A DNA stretch of 64,000 bases from assembly GCA_017550655.1 (NCBI GenBank), contig JAFZOK010000024.1, positions 124,001-188,000 on the forward strand. The letters are read 5' to 3'. Each line of letters begins with the position of its first letter. Position 1 is the stretch's first letter. This document shows, one piece after another, positions 1-7,453 of this stretch. Both the position numbers and the translations under genes were made by a program. Source of the stretch: Bacteroidales bacterium. Its GTDB lineage: Bacteria; Bacteroidota; Bacteroidia; Bacteroidales; UBA932. The notes below the pieces were generated by a model that saw only the letters and a program-made list of their open reading frames with translations, searched no databases and was not told where the DNA came from.

Positions 1-1
1 T

Positions 2-2389
2 ATTGGGCAGGAATGGATGCCGGAAGAGTTTGTGGTTTTTGATGCCGTCACCGACCTTCCTGTTTTCACCGGCCGTGCCGAGGGTGCCGATGGCAGCAAA
101 TGGGCTGTGGAAAGTGCTTTCAGGCTTAATTTTTCCGCTCTGGAAAAGCCGGGAGGGTATTATATAAGATTCAGGGATACATATTCTCCGGTATTCAAGA
201 TTGGGGCGGATGTGTATGACGGGGCGGCTGATCTCCTGTTATACTATATGAGGCAGCAGCAGTGCGGCTACAATCCTTTCACGGACACCCTTTGCCATCA
301 GCTGGACGGATACATCGTGGACCATCCGGAACGTAACGGAGAACGGATTGATGTTACCGGAGGTTGGCACGATGCTTCAGACTACCTTCAGTATCAGACC
401 ACAAGCGCTACCGCAACATATCATATGATGTTCGCCTGGAAGTGGATAGAGGACAAGAGCGTGTTCAAGGACAGGTTCCAGGCAGACGGAAAACCGGGGG
501 CCAACGGCATTCCGGACATTCTGGACCAGGCCCGATGGGGACTTGACTGGCTGGTGAAAATGAATCCTGAGGACAGGGTGATGTTTACACAGATCGCCGA
601 TGACAGGGACCATATCGGATTCAAGCCGCCGCAGTTCGATGTTGCGGATTACGGCTGGGGCCCCGGAAACGGACGCCCGGTTTACTTTCTTACCGGCAAG
701 CCTCAGGGAATGGGCAAGTTCGGCAAGAACCGCACCACCGGAGTAAGCTCCGCGGCGGCCAAGTTTGCATCCTCTTTCGCTCTTGGAGGAGAAGTTTTCT
801 CCGCGATAGATCCTGACTTTGCAAAGAAGATTGCGGCCAAGGCTCCGGACGCTTATGAATATGCCAAGGAGGTTCCGGGCAACACCCAGACCGCCTGCTA
901 TGTTTCCAGATATTTCTACGAGGAAGATACCTGGGTGGATGATGTCGAGCTTGCCGCAGCTACATTGTATGAAACCACTAAGATGCCTGCATATCAGGAA
1001 GAAGCAGACTATTACGGAGAGCAGGAGCCTGTTTCTCCGTGGATGGAACTCGGAAGGGGAAGGCACTACCAGTTCTATCCGTTCATTAATCTCGGGCACT
1101 TCCTGCAGGCAGAAAGCGGAGATGAAGGTTTGAGGCTCAAATACACTGAGTTTATGAAAGAGGGGCTTCAGGACCTTAAGGACAGGGCCGCTCTGGATCC
1201 GTTTATGCACGGCGTTCCATATCTGTGGTGCTCAAACAACCTGACAAGTGCCGCCGTTACCCAGGCCCAGCTGTATCGCCGCCTCACCGGTGATACTTCA
1301 TACGAGGAAATGGAAGCTGCTTTGAGGGACTGGCTCTTTGGTTGCAATCCTTGGGGAGTTTCGATGATAATCGGCTATCCGAAGGGCGGTTTTCTTCCAA
1401 CCGATCCGCATTCCGCTTTCACACTGGAACACAGGGAGATAACCGGTGGTCTGATAGACGGTCCGGTATATAATTTCATCTTCTCGTCAAGAGCAGGCGG
1501 CGGACTGCGCCAGCCGGACAAGACTCCTGCCCTCAACCGAGGAATAGCAGTCTATCACAACGATATTGGCGACTATGCCACCAACGAGCCTACTATGGAC
1601 GGAACAGCGGGCCTGACCTATTACTTTGCCACCCTGGAGCAGGAAGGAAACCGCCAGAAAAAGGAGGTTGAGCCATCCATTGCCAACGTTGTAAAAGACC
1701 GCTACGGAGTCATCCGCAGAATCGATCCTTCCAAGAAGGAAATCTACCTGATTTTCTCTGCGGACGATATGTTCAATGGTGGTGAGAAAATCCTCCAGAG
1801 TCTGAAGAAAGAAAAGATAAAGGGATCCTTCTTCTTTACCGGCAATGCTCTCCGCAAGCCTGAATTCCAGGATATTATCCGCCAGATTGTAGATGAGGGC
1901 CATTATGTAAGCGGCCATTCGGACAAGCATCTGCTCTATGCTCCTTGGGACGGCAACAGAGATTCTATGCTCATCAGCAAAGACAGCATCCTCGCCGATA
2001 TACGCCTCAATGCAAAGGAGCTTGAAAAACTCGGCATTCTGCAGAGCCAGTCAAAATGGTTCCTGCCGCCTTACGAGCATTACAACACCGAGTCTGTAAA
2101 CATTCTGTCCAGAGCCGGTTACAGGGTAATCAACTACACACCTGGATCTGCAACCCCTGCGGACTACACAATACCTTCAATGAGTTCGTATGTGGATGCC
2201 CAGACACTGATAGACCGCCTTTACGCCTTCGAGAAGAAGAACACACTCAACGGAGCCATCATACTCATACATCCGGGCATCGAGCCAACCCGTCCGGAAG
2301 GCGAAAGGCTCTACAACCGCCTGAGGGAAATCATCACGTACCTGAAGAAGAAAGGATATACCTTCAAAACTTTTAAAGACCTGAACTGA
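2..2389 (+). CDS. GH9 endoglucanase fused to polysaccharide deacetylase (5' partial)
   Basis: The reading frame is open from base 2, so the true start lies outside the window; the first visible Met is at base 17. Numbering from that Met: residues 1-65 look like the end of a CelD_N Ig-like domain; residues 70-545 are a glycoside hydrolase family 9 barrel with GGWHDASD near 115-122 (the GH9 nucleophile/base aspartates) and DYATNEPTMDG near 520 (the GH9 acid glutamate). After a short linker, residues 570-790 form a NodB/CE4-type domain with FSADDM near 579 (motif 1), GHSDKH near 632 (metal-binding histidines), LPPYEHYN (motif 3) and ILIHPG near the end. The likely role is beta-1,4-glucan cleavage plus removal of acetyl groups from a plant or microbial polysaccharide. 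The family assignments are firm; the exact substrate is inference. Motif 1 reads SADDM rather than the textbook TFDDG but keeps both aspartates. Confidence 0.88.
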   Translation: MGQEWMPEEFVVFDAVTDLPVFTGRAEGADGSKWAVESAFRLNFSALEKPGGYYIRFRDTYSPVFKIGADVYDGAADLLLYYMRQQQCGYNPFTDTLCHQLDGYIVDHPERNGERIDVTGGWHDASDYLQYQTTSATATYHMMFAWKWIEDKSVFKDRFQADGKPGANGIPDILDQARWGLDWLVKMNPEDRVMFTQIADDRDHIGFKPPQFDVADYGWGPGNGRPVYFLTGKPQGMGKFGKNRTTGVSSAAAKFASSFALGGEVFSAIDPDFAKKIAAKAPDAYEYAKEVPGNTQTACYVSRYFYEEDTWVDDVELAAATLYETTKMPAYQEEADYYGEQEPVSPWMELGRGRHYQFYPFINLGHFLQAESGDEGLRLKYTEFMKEGLQDLKDRAALDPFMHGVPYLWCSNNLTSAAVTQAQLYRRLTGDTSYEEMEAALRDWLFGCNPWGVSMIIGYPKGGFLPTDPHSAFTLEHREITGGLIDGPVYNFIFSSRAGGGLRQPDKTPALNRGIAVYHNDIGDYATNEPTMDGTAGLTYYFATLEQEGNRQKKEVEPSIANVVKDRYGVIRRIDPSKKEIYLIFSADDMFNGGEKILQSLKKEKIKGSFFFTGNALRKPEFQDIIRQIVDEGHYVSGHSDKHLLYAPWDGNRDSMLISKDSILADIRLNAKELEKLGILQSQSKWFLPPYEHYNTESVNILSRAGYRVINYTPGSATPADYTIPSMSSYVDAQTLIDRLYAFEKKNTLNGAIILIHPGIEPTRPEGERLYNRLREIITYLKKKGYTFKTFKDLN

Positions 2390-2410
2390 CACTAGAGTAA
2401 AATAGGAAAA

Positions 2411-2497
2411 TGCTCCTGTCGGCACATAAAACGGGACGACAGGAATAAAAATGGGCAAAAATGCTCCTGACGGTGCTGAAAATGGGACGACAGGAAC
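2411..2497 (+). repeat. two palindromic repeat units, 51-bp period
   Basis: Two units begin with TGCTCCTG and start exactly 51 bases apart (GCTCC at 2412 and 2463). Each has a 5' arm, a loop of about 12 bases, GGGAC and a 3' arm; in the first unit TCCTGTCG pairs perfectly with CGACAGGA. They follow the GH9 stop codon directly. The same family recurs in nfnA and after hisS. They may act as an mRNA 3' hairpin. Confidence 0.75.
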
Positions 2498-2524
2498 ACT
2501 AGTAGAAAGAACTTAAAAAGAGAT

Positions 2525-3529
2525 ATGTATAGAATAGTAGATAAGAAACAGCTTACACCACTGATATACTCCTTATGGGTGGAAGCTCCGAGGATTGCCT
2601 CAAGCGCAAAACCGGGGCAGTTCCTGATAGTCCGCACAGGCGAGAACGGGGAGAGAGTTCCGCTTACCATCTGCGATTATGACACCAGGAAAGGAACCGT
2701 TCGGATTGTGGTTCAGATTGCCGGAGTTTCCTCCAGCAAGATATGCCACTTGAATGTTGGAAATTACCTCACCGATGTTGCGGGCCCTCTCGGTAAACCG
2801 TCTGATTTCATGGAGATTCCAGAGGATGACCTTAAGGATAAACGCTACCTGTTCGTAGCCGGTGGAGTAGGTGCCGCTCCTGTATATCCGCAGGCCAAAT
2901 ACCTGTACGAAAGGGGAGCCCACGTGGATGTAATCATAGGTGCAAGAAACAAGGACCTCATCATAATGGAAGACGAGATGCGGAAGGTCTGCACCAACCT
3001 CTACATCTGCACAGACGATGGATCCAAGGGCGAGAAGGGAGTAGTAACCCTCCTGATGGAACGCCTTTGTGCTCCCTCTGGCACGCAGAATGGGACAGAA
3101 GGCGCGTTTTCAGGCGATTTTGCTCCCTCTGGCACGCAGAATGGGACAGAAGGCGCATTTCCAGGCGATTTTGCTCCCTCTGGCACGCAGAATGGGACAG
3201 AAGGCGCATTTCCAGGCGAGGCGGGTGTAGTGCCGTATGATATGTGCGTGGCGATTGGCCCGATGATTATGATGAAGTTTGCAACGCTGATGGCAAAGAA
3301 ACTTGAGCTTCCTATCACCGTTAGCCTCAACACGCTGATGGTGGACGGAACGGGAATGTGCGGAGCATGCAGGGTGAGCGTTGCCGGCAAGACGATGTTC
3401 GCCTGCGTGGACGGTCCGGAGTTCAACGGCTACGACGTGGACTTTGATGAGGCCCTCCGCCGCCAGACACTTTACCGTAAGGAAGAACAGGAGGCAAACG
3501 CCGCCGCAGGACTGGATCTTCGTAGATAG
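2525..3529 (+). CDS. nfnA: NfnA-type ferredoxin:NADP oxidoreductase small subunit, with in-frame repeat insert
   Basis: FAD/NAD-binding small subunit related to dihydroorotate dehydrogenase electron-transfer (PyrK) and sulfide dehydrogenase SudB. With the downstream gene it should form an NfnAB complex coupling reduced ferredoxin, NADH and NADP+. The ferredoxin-reductase FAD domain covers about residues 1-95, the NAD-binding domain 100-265 (LFVAGGVGAAPVYPQ), and the [2Fe-2S] domain lies near 274-310 with DGTGMCGAC and FACVDGPEF, matching the Asp plus three Cys ligand set of this family. The protein is 334 residues, where about 280 is usual. The excess is explained by three 17-residue repeats (APSGTQNGTEGAF...) at about residues 183-232, encoded by the 51-bp repeat. 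The insert lies inside the NAD-binding half, just before the conserved VPYDMCVAIGP segment. Start at ATG 2525. A PyrK-only role is less likely given the gltA-like partner. Confidence 0.87.
   Translation: MYRIVDKKQLTPLIYSLWVEAPRIASSAKPGQFLIVRTGENGERVPLTICDYDTRKGTVRIVVQIAGVSSSKICHLNVGNYLTDVAGPLGKPSDFMEIPEDDLKDKRYLFVAGGVGAAPVYPQAKYLYERGAHVDVIIGARNKDLIIMEDEMRKVCTNLYICTDDGSKGEKGVVTLLMERLCAPSGTQNGTEGAFSGDFAPSGTQNGTEGAFPGDFAPSGTQNGTEGAFPGEAGVVPYDMCVAIGPMIMMKFATLMAKKLELPITVSLNTLMVDGTGMCGACRVSVAGKTMFACVDGPEFNGYDVDFDEALRRQTLYRKEEQEANAAAGLDLRR
3071..3220 (+). repeat. three in-frame 51-bp palindromic repeats inside nfnA
   Basis: GCTCCCTCTGGCAC recurs at 3071, 3122 and 3173, exactly 51 bases (17 codons) apart, with only a few substitutions among copies. 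The core GGCACGCAGAATGGGAC matches the intergenic unit at 2421 (GGCACATAAAACGGGAC) at 13 of 17 positions, so both are one repeat family. Confidence 0.9.
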
Positions 3530-3570
3530 GGTGGCAGATAAAGTGCTGACAATGAATGGAATGATATGTT

Positions 3571-3600
3571 GGTCCTGCGCCGTTTTTGCTGCAGGAGCGT
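3571..3600 (-). repeat. degenerate reverse-oriented palindromic repeat
   Basis: TCCTGC at 3573 pairs with GCAGGA ending at 3596 around CCGTTTTT. Read on the minus strand it resembles the unit at 2412 (CAGGAGC, CCGTTTT and TCCTG in the same order), with deletions. It sits between the two nfn genes. Confidence 0.45.
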
Positions 3601-3674
3601 TCAGTTAAATCGCTGATAGTTAAGAATATAACCGCCACCGCAACAAACGGCGGCTCGGAGTTTAAAAGATAGAT

Positions 3675-5150
3675 ATGGCAAACAAGATAGACAGAGTTCC
3701 GGTAAGGGAACAGGACCCTAAGGTCCGGGCAACAAACTTTGAAGAGGTATGCTACGGCTATAATGCACAGGAGGCAATGCTGGAAGCGTCCAGATGCCTT
3801 AACTGCAAGAAACCCAGGTGTGTGGATGCCTGCCCCGTTGGCATAAACATACCGGCATTTGTACATCAGGTTCTGGAAGGAGACTTCAAGGGAGCGTACG
3901 ATACAATCAGTCAGGACAGTTCTCTTCCTGCAATCTGCGGAAGGGTTTGCCCACAGGAAACCCAGTGCGAAGGAAGTTGCATCCTTGGAGTAAAGGGGCA
4001 GAGCGTTTCAATCGGCAAGCTGGAAAGGTTTGTCGCCGATTACAATCAGGAACACCTGGAACAAGTACAATATTCTGAGGCACATCATAATAATTTCAGA
4101 GAAAGGATAGAGGAAAGACGGGAGTGTATAAGGCAAATGCGTTCGGGGTTTGTAAAAAGAGAGGGGGATGCGGCTGTTAAGGTGGCTGTGATAGGAAGCG
4201 GCCCGGCAGGCCTGGCGTGTGCATCAGACCTTGCAAAACTGGGATACAATGTTACAATATTCGAGAGTCTCCATAAGCCTGGCGGAGTGCTGACATACGG
4301 AATTCCGGAGTTCAGGCTTCCTAAGAAAGCCGTGGTAGAGAAGGAGTTGCAGAAACTCATTGATATGGGTATCAAGATAGAGACTGATGTTTTTGTGGGA
4401 AGGACAGTCACCATCGATGACCTTATGGACAAGGAAGGTTTCAAGGCGGTGTTCGTGGGAACGGGAGCTGGACTTCCTATGTTCCTCGGCATTCCGGGAG
4501 AGAATCTCAACGGAGTTTTTTCCGCCAACGAATATCTTACCCGCAACAATCTCATGCAGGCATTCAGCAAGGAAAGCGACACTCCGATTTTCCGTGCTAA
4601 GAAAGTTTGTGTGGTAGGCGGCGGAAACGTTGCGATGGATGCCGCTCGTACGGCTCTGAGGCTTGGCTCAGAGGTGACGATAGTCTATCGCAGAACAGAA
4701 AAGGAACTTCCTGCGCGTGCAGAAGAAGTGCATCACGCAATGGAAGAGGGAATCAGATTCCAGATGCTGACAAACCCTGTTGAGGTGCTCGGAGACGAAA
4801 ACGGATGGGTCAGGGGAATACGCTGCATCCGAATGGAACTCGGCGAGCCGGACGAGAGCGGAAGGCGTTCTCCGGTTCCAATCCAAGGCTCTGAGTTCGA
4901 GATAGAAACGGATGCGCTGATAGTGGCTCTCGGAACCAAGATTAACCGCCTGATAGCGGATACTACTCCAGGACTTGAAACGGACCGCAAGGGAAGGCTT
5001 TTGACCACGGAAACCGCCACTAGCCGCAAGGGAGTTTTCGCCGGCGGAGATGTCGTTACCGGAGCCGCAACAGTAATCTTAGCAATGGGTGAGGGGCGCA
5101 AAGCCGCTGCCGCTATCCACCGCTATCTCAGGGGCGATGGTTCCTTGTAA
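3675..5150 (+). CDS. nfnB: NfnB / GltA-like NADPH-dependent glutamate synthase beta-type oxidoreductase
   Basis: Large subunit partner of the preceding gene; homologous to the glutamate synthase small subunit (GltD/GltA) and SudA. The N-terminal 160 residues carry two 4Fe-4S binding cysteine sets (CLNCKKPRCVDAC near 38 and CGRVCPQETQCEGSC near 87). They are followed by an FAD-binding GSGPAGLACA near residue 176 and a second Rossmann motif, VVGGGNVAMDAARTA, near 315 for NADPH. It ends with GGDVVTGAATVILAMGEGRKAA, typical of the family. The length of 491 residues is slightly above the usual 460-470. The pairing with the small [2Fe-2S] subunit and the absence of a glutamate synthase large subunit nearby favour an Nfn transhydrogenase role over glutamate synthesis. 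Some genomes label this gene gltA. Confidence 0.9.
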   Translation: MANKIDRVPVREQDPKVRATNFEEVCYGYNAQEAMLEASRCLNCKKPRCVDACPVGINIPAFVHQVLEGDFKGAYDTISQDSSLPAICGRVCPQETQCEGSCILGVKGQSVSIGKLERFVADYNQEHLEQVQYSEAHHNNFRERIEERRECIRQMRSGFVKREGDAAVKVAVIGSGPAGLACASDLAKLGYNVTIFESLHKPGGVLTYGIPEFRLPKKAVVEKELQKLIDMGIKIETDVFVGRTVTIDDLMDKEGFKAVFVGTGAGLPMFLGIPGENLNGVFSANEYLTRNNLMQAFSKESDTPIFRAKKVCVVGGGNVAMDAARTALRLGSEVTIVYRRTEKELPARAEEVHHAMEEGIRFQMLTNPVEVLGDENGWVRGIRCIRMELGEPDESGRRSPVPIQGSEFEIETDALIVALGTKINRLIADTTPGLETDRKGRLLTTETATSRKGVFAGGDVVTGAATVILAMGEGRKAAAAIHRYLRGDGSL

Positions 5151-5265
5151 GTTCCTGATAGTCAGCATCCCCACAATTAAGCCGTTCCAATAAAATGTAG
5201 TTGTTTTATAACTGATTGGTAATTAGCGTATTATAGAACACCATCGCCCTTCCGACATTCTTTTA

Positions 5266-5273
5266 TATCTTTG
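5266..5273 (+). promoter_or_regulatory. probable -7 element for hisS
   Basis: TATCTTTG fits the Bacteroidota -7 consensus TAnnTTTG, 29 bases before the hisS start codon. No clear -33 element is seen. Confidence 0.5.
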
Positions 5274-5302
5274 TTCAGTTTTATTATTGTTTTTATTCAG
5301 AG

Positions 5303-6667
5303 ATGGCACAAGTACAGAAACCAAGCATTCCTAAGGGAACGAGAGATTTTTCTCCGGAGCAGATGGCCGGAAGGAATTACATATTCGATACAATCAAGAG
5401 CGTTTTCAAGCAGTTTGGCTACAAGCCGATCGAGACTCCGTCTATGGAGAATCTTTCCACTCTGCTTGGCAAGTACGGAGAGGAAGGAGATAAGCTCCTG
5501 TTCAAGGTTCTGAACAGCGGAGAGGCGTTCGCAGGCATCAACTCAGAAGACCTGAATGCCGGAAGCAACTCGCTGAGTCTCAAGGTCTGCGAGAAAGGTC
5601 TCAGATATGATCTCACGGTTCCGTTTGCAAGGTACGTGGTGCAGCACCGCAATGAGATAACCTTCCCGTTCAAGCGCTATCAGATACAGCCGGTGTGGAG
5701 AGCAGACCGTCCGCAGAAAGGCCGCTACAGAGAGTTCTATCAGTGCGATGTTGACGTTATCGGAAGCAAGAGCCTTCTCAACGAGCTGGAACTCGTCCAG
5801 ATAGTGGACAAGGTGTTCGGAAAGTTCGGAATCAACGTCTGCATCAAGATCAACAACCGCAAGATTCTGGCAGGCCTTGCAGAAGTGATGGGCTTCCCTG
5901 AAAAACTCGTGGAGATCACCATTGCGATGGACAAGATAGACAAGATCGGGCTTGAGGCAGTGAAGGAAGAAATGCTTGCCGAGGGAGTGGATGAAAAGGG
6001 CTTCTCCATCCTGGAACCGGTACTCACTTTCAACGGCACAACAGATGAGAAAACCGCTCTCATCAGCGATGTTGTAAATGCCAGCGAGACAGGCCGTAAG
6101 GGAGTTGAAGAGTTGCAGACATTGTTTAATTATATCGCCCAGGCAAACATATCCCAGAAGGTGGAAATCGACCTTTCCCTTGCAAGAGGACTGAACTATT
6201 ACACGGGTGCAATCTTTGAGGTGAAGGCTCTGGATTTTGCAATCGGAAGCATCTGCGGCGGAGGACGTTACGACAACCTCACCGGCATCTTTGGACTTCC
6301 TGATGTTTCAGGCGTGGGAATATCATTTGGCGCAGATAGAATCTACGATGTCCTTACAGGCCTTGACAAGTTCCCTAAGGAAGCGATCGGCGGAACAAAA
6401 GTCCTGCTCTCGAATATGGACGACGCTTCCGTTGCATACCTTCTTCCGCTTGCAGAAAAGCTCCGTGAAAACAATGTTAACTGTGAAGTTTATCCGGATT
6501 CAAGCAAACTCAAGAAACAATTCGAATACGCAGAGAAAAACAATATTCCTTTCTTCATAATCGCTGGAGAATCAGAGGTTCAGGCCGGAACTGCAAACAT
6601 CAAGAACCTGGAGACCGGAGAGCAGATCACCGTTCCGGTTTCAGAAGCCCCGGCCTTCTTCCTGTAA
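5303..6667 (+). CDS. hisS: histidyl-tRNA synthetase
   Basis: Class II aminoacyl-tRNA synthetase that charges tRNA-His. It begins [12 protein letters not shown], the usual HisRS N-terminus. Histidine-binding signatures follow: [12 protein letters not shown] near residue 97, motif 2 [19 protein letters not shown] near 130, the HisRS-specific [15 protein letters not shown] near 295 and [13 protein letters not shown] near 320. The C-terminal 100 residues form the anticodon-binding domain. The length of 454 residues is normal for Bacteroidota. It is transcribed alone, with its own promoter and with palindromic repeats directly downstream. Confidence 0.97.
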   Translation: MAQVQKPSIPKGTRDFSPEQMAGRNYIFDTIKSVFKQFGYKPIETPSMENLSTLLGKYGEEGDKLLFKVLNSGEAFAGINSEDLNAGSNSLSLKVCEKGLRYDLTVPFARYVVQHRNEITFPFKRYQIQPVWRADRPQKGRYREFYQCDVDVIGSKSLLNELELVQIVDKVFGKFGINVCIKINNRKILAGLAEVMGFPEKLVEITIAMDKIDKIGLEAVKEEMLAEGVDEKGFSILEPVLTFNGTTDEKTALISDVVNASETGRKGVEELQTLFNYIAQANISQKVEIDLSLARGLNYYTGAIFEVKALDFAIGSICGGGRYDNLTGIFGLPDVSGVGISFGADRIYDVLTGLDKFPKEAIGGTKVLLSNMDDASVAYLLPLAEKLRENNVNCEVYPDSSKLKKQFEYAEKNNIPFFIIAGESEVQAGTANIKNLETGEQITVPVSEAPAFFL

Positions 6668-6690
6668 ACAGTACAATATCCAGTAAACCG

Positions 6691-6830
6691 TGCCCGGTGA
6701 TCCATTTTCTGGACCACAGGTACTGCATTTGCGCTGAAAGTGATACCGGTGTCCCGTTTTTAGAACCACCGGCAACAAAATTGCCCGAAAATGCTGCCGG
6801 TCCCCTGATTATTGGGACACCGGCATCACT
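6691..6830 (+). repeat. third cluster of palindromic repeats, about 51-bp spacing
   Basis: Three hairpins begin with CCGGT at 6694, 6746 and 6797 (spacing 52 and 51). The last is the clearest: GCCGGT...GGGACACCGGC following AAAATGCT, the same flank as the unit at 2409. The middle one appears to be in the opposite orientation (GTGTCCCGTTTTT...ACCACCGG). Stem sequences differ from the nfn copies while the layout is kept. Confidence 0.65.
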
Positions 6831-6862
6831 TTGGGGTGAAATAAGGCCGGAGAGCAGAAAAA

Positions 6863-6892
6863 TTTTGAAATTCGGAAAATTGTGTATCTTTG
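6863..6892 (+). promoter_or_regulatory. promoter of tRNA-fMet
   Basis: -33 TTTTG at 6863-6867, then 17 bases, then -7 TATCTTTG at 6885-6892, matching the sigma-ABfr type consensus. The tRNA begins 11 bases downstream. Confidence 0.75.
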
Positions 6893-6903
6893 CAGTCCAA
6901 TAC

Positions 6904-6980
<77 letters not shown>

Positions 6981-6985
6981 AGAAG

Positions 6986-7020
6986 AGAAGTTGCTGAAAA
7001 ATCAGCAACTTCTTTTATTT
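6986..7020 (+). terminator. intrinsic terminator of tRNA-fMet
   Basis: AGAAGTTGCTGA pairs with TCAGCAACTTCT around an AAAA loop, followed by TTTATTT. Confidence 0.85.
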
Positions 7021-7191
7021 CATCTCATTAGTCTCTTTTTTATGATAGTATGCAAATGCGTACTATTGTATCTTACAGATACTTAGAAACTTATTTAAAT
7101 CCTGTTTTTTGTTCACCTGACAAATGATCTTATCTGAACCTTTTGGCAGATTTTTTGAGATAATTCACGAGTAAAAAAAGTTACAAAAAAG

Positions 7192-7221
7192 TTGCATTTA
7201 TAATATAAGTATGTAAATTTG
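7192..7221 (+). promoter_or_regulatory. promoter of the pilus operon
   Basis: TTG at 7192-7194, 19 bases, then TAAATTTG at 7214-7221. This is the best Bacteroidota-type promoter between the tRNA terminator and the pilus genes, and it would give a leader of about 225 bases before the start at 7454. Between 7021 and 7191 only two small hairpins are visible (7045-7066 and 7068-7082), with no gene. Confidence 0.6.
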
Positions 7222-7228
7222 CCATCGT

Positions 7229-7397
7229 TTTGCGTTTGCCGGTACATATGTCGCTGACAGCAAAACTGAAATAGCTCCAGACGATTCAAGTACTACATTT
7301 ATTTACTACGGTTCCAATTATCGGATATCAAAAGTTGGTGATATTCGGTGATGGATTTTTTTTATACGATGACGGGGATATGTGGATGAAGATGTGA
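7229..7397 (+). pseudogene. decayed coding remnant in pilus operon leader
   Basis: Two overlapping frames read like pieces of one protein. Frame one, from 7229 to the stop at 7349, begins FAFAGTYVADSKTE and continues FIYYGSNYRISK. Frame three, from 7335 to the stop at 7395-7397, reads LVIFGDGFFLYDDGDMW. A single frameshift near 7335 would join them. There is no start codon, and an in-frame stop (TAA at 7214) lies just upstream. The composition looks protein-like, but the family is not recognised. It could also be a regulatory leader that looks coding by chance. Confidence 0.3.
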
Positions 7398-7401
7398 TGG
7401 T

Positions 7402-7411
7402 GGGGGGGGGG
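7402..7411 (+). repeat. run of ten G in the pilus operon leader
   Basis: A G10 homopolymer lies 42 bases before the GTG start at 7454, between the probable promoter and the first pilus gene. Such tracts are prone to slippage. Confidence 0.85.
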
Positions 7412-7453
7412 AATGCTTGAGGCTGAGCTGAATAAAACGATTAATAATTTAGA

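Noticed and set aside
377-1210. A 277-residue minus-strand frame inside the GH9 gene
   Set aside because: Antisense to a well-recognised catalytic domain; composition is unlike a protein of this organism.
3071-3220. Regular repeats that could suggest a CRISPR array
   Set aside because: The whole 51-bp unit repeats, with no unique spacers, only three copies, and the repeats lie in an intact coding frame of nfnA; no cas genes nearby.
2961-3426. Minus-strand frames of 82 and 141 residues through the nfnA repeat
   Set aside because: They arise from the repeat and the opposite strand of a clear gene; no start context, and repeated residues simply mirror the repeat.
7045-7082. Two short inverted repeats near the pilus promoter, considered as an invertible promoter
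   Set aside because: They are small hairpins located upstream on one side only; no matching pair flanks the promoter.
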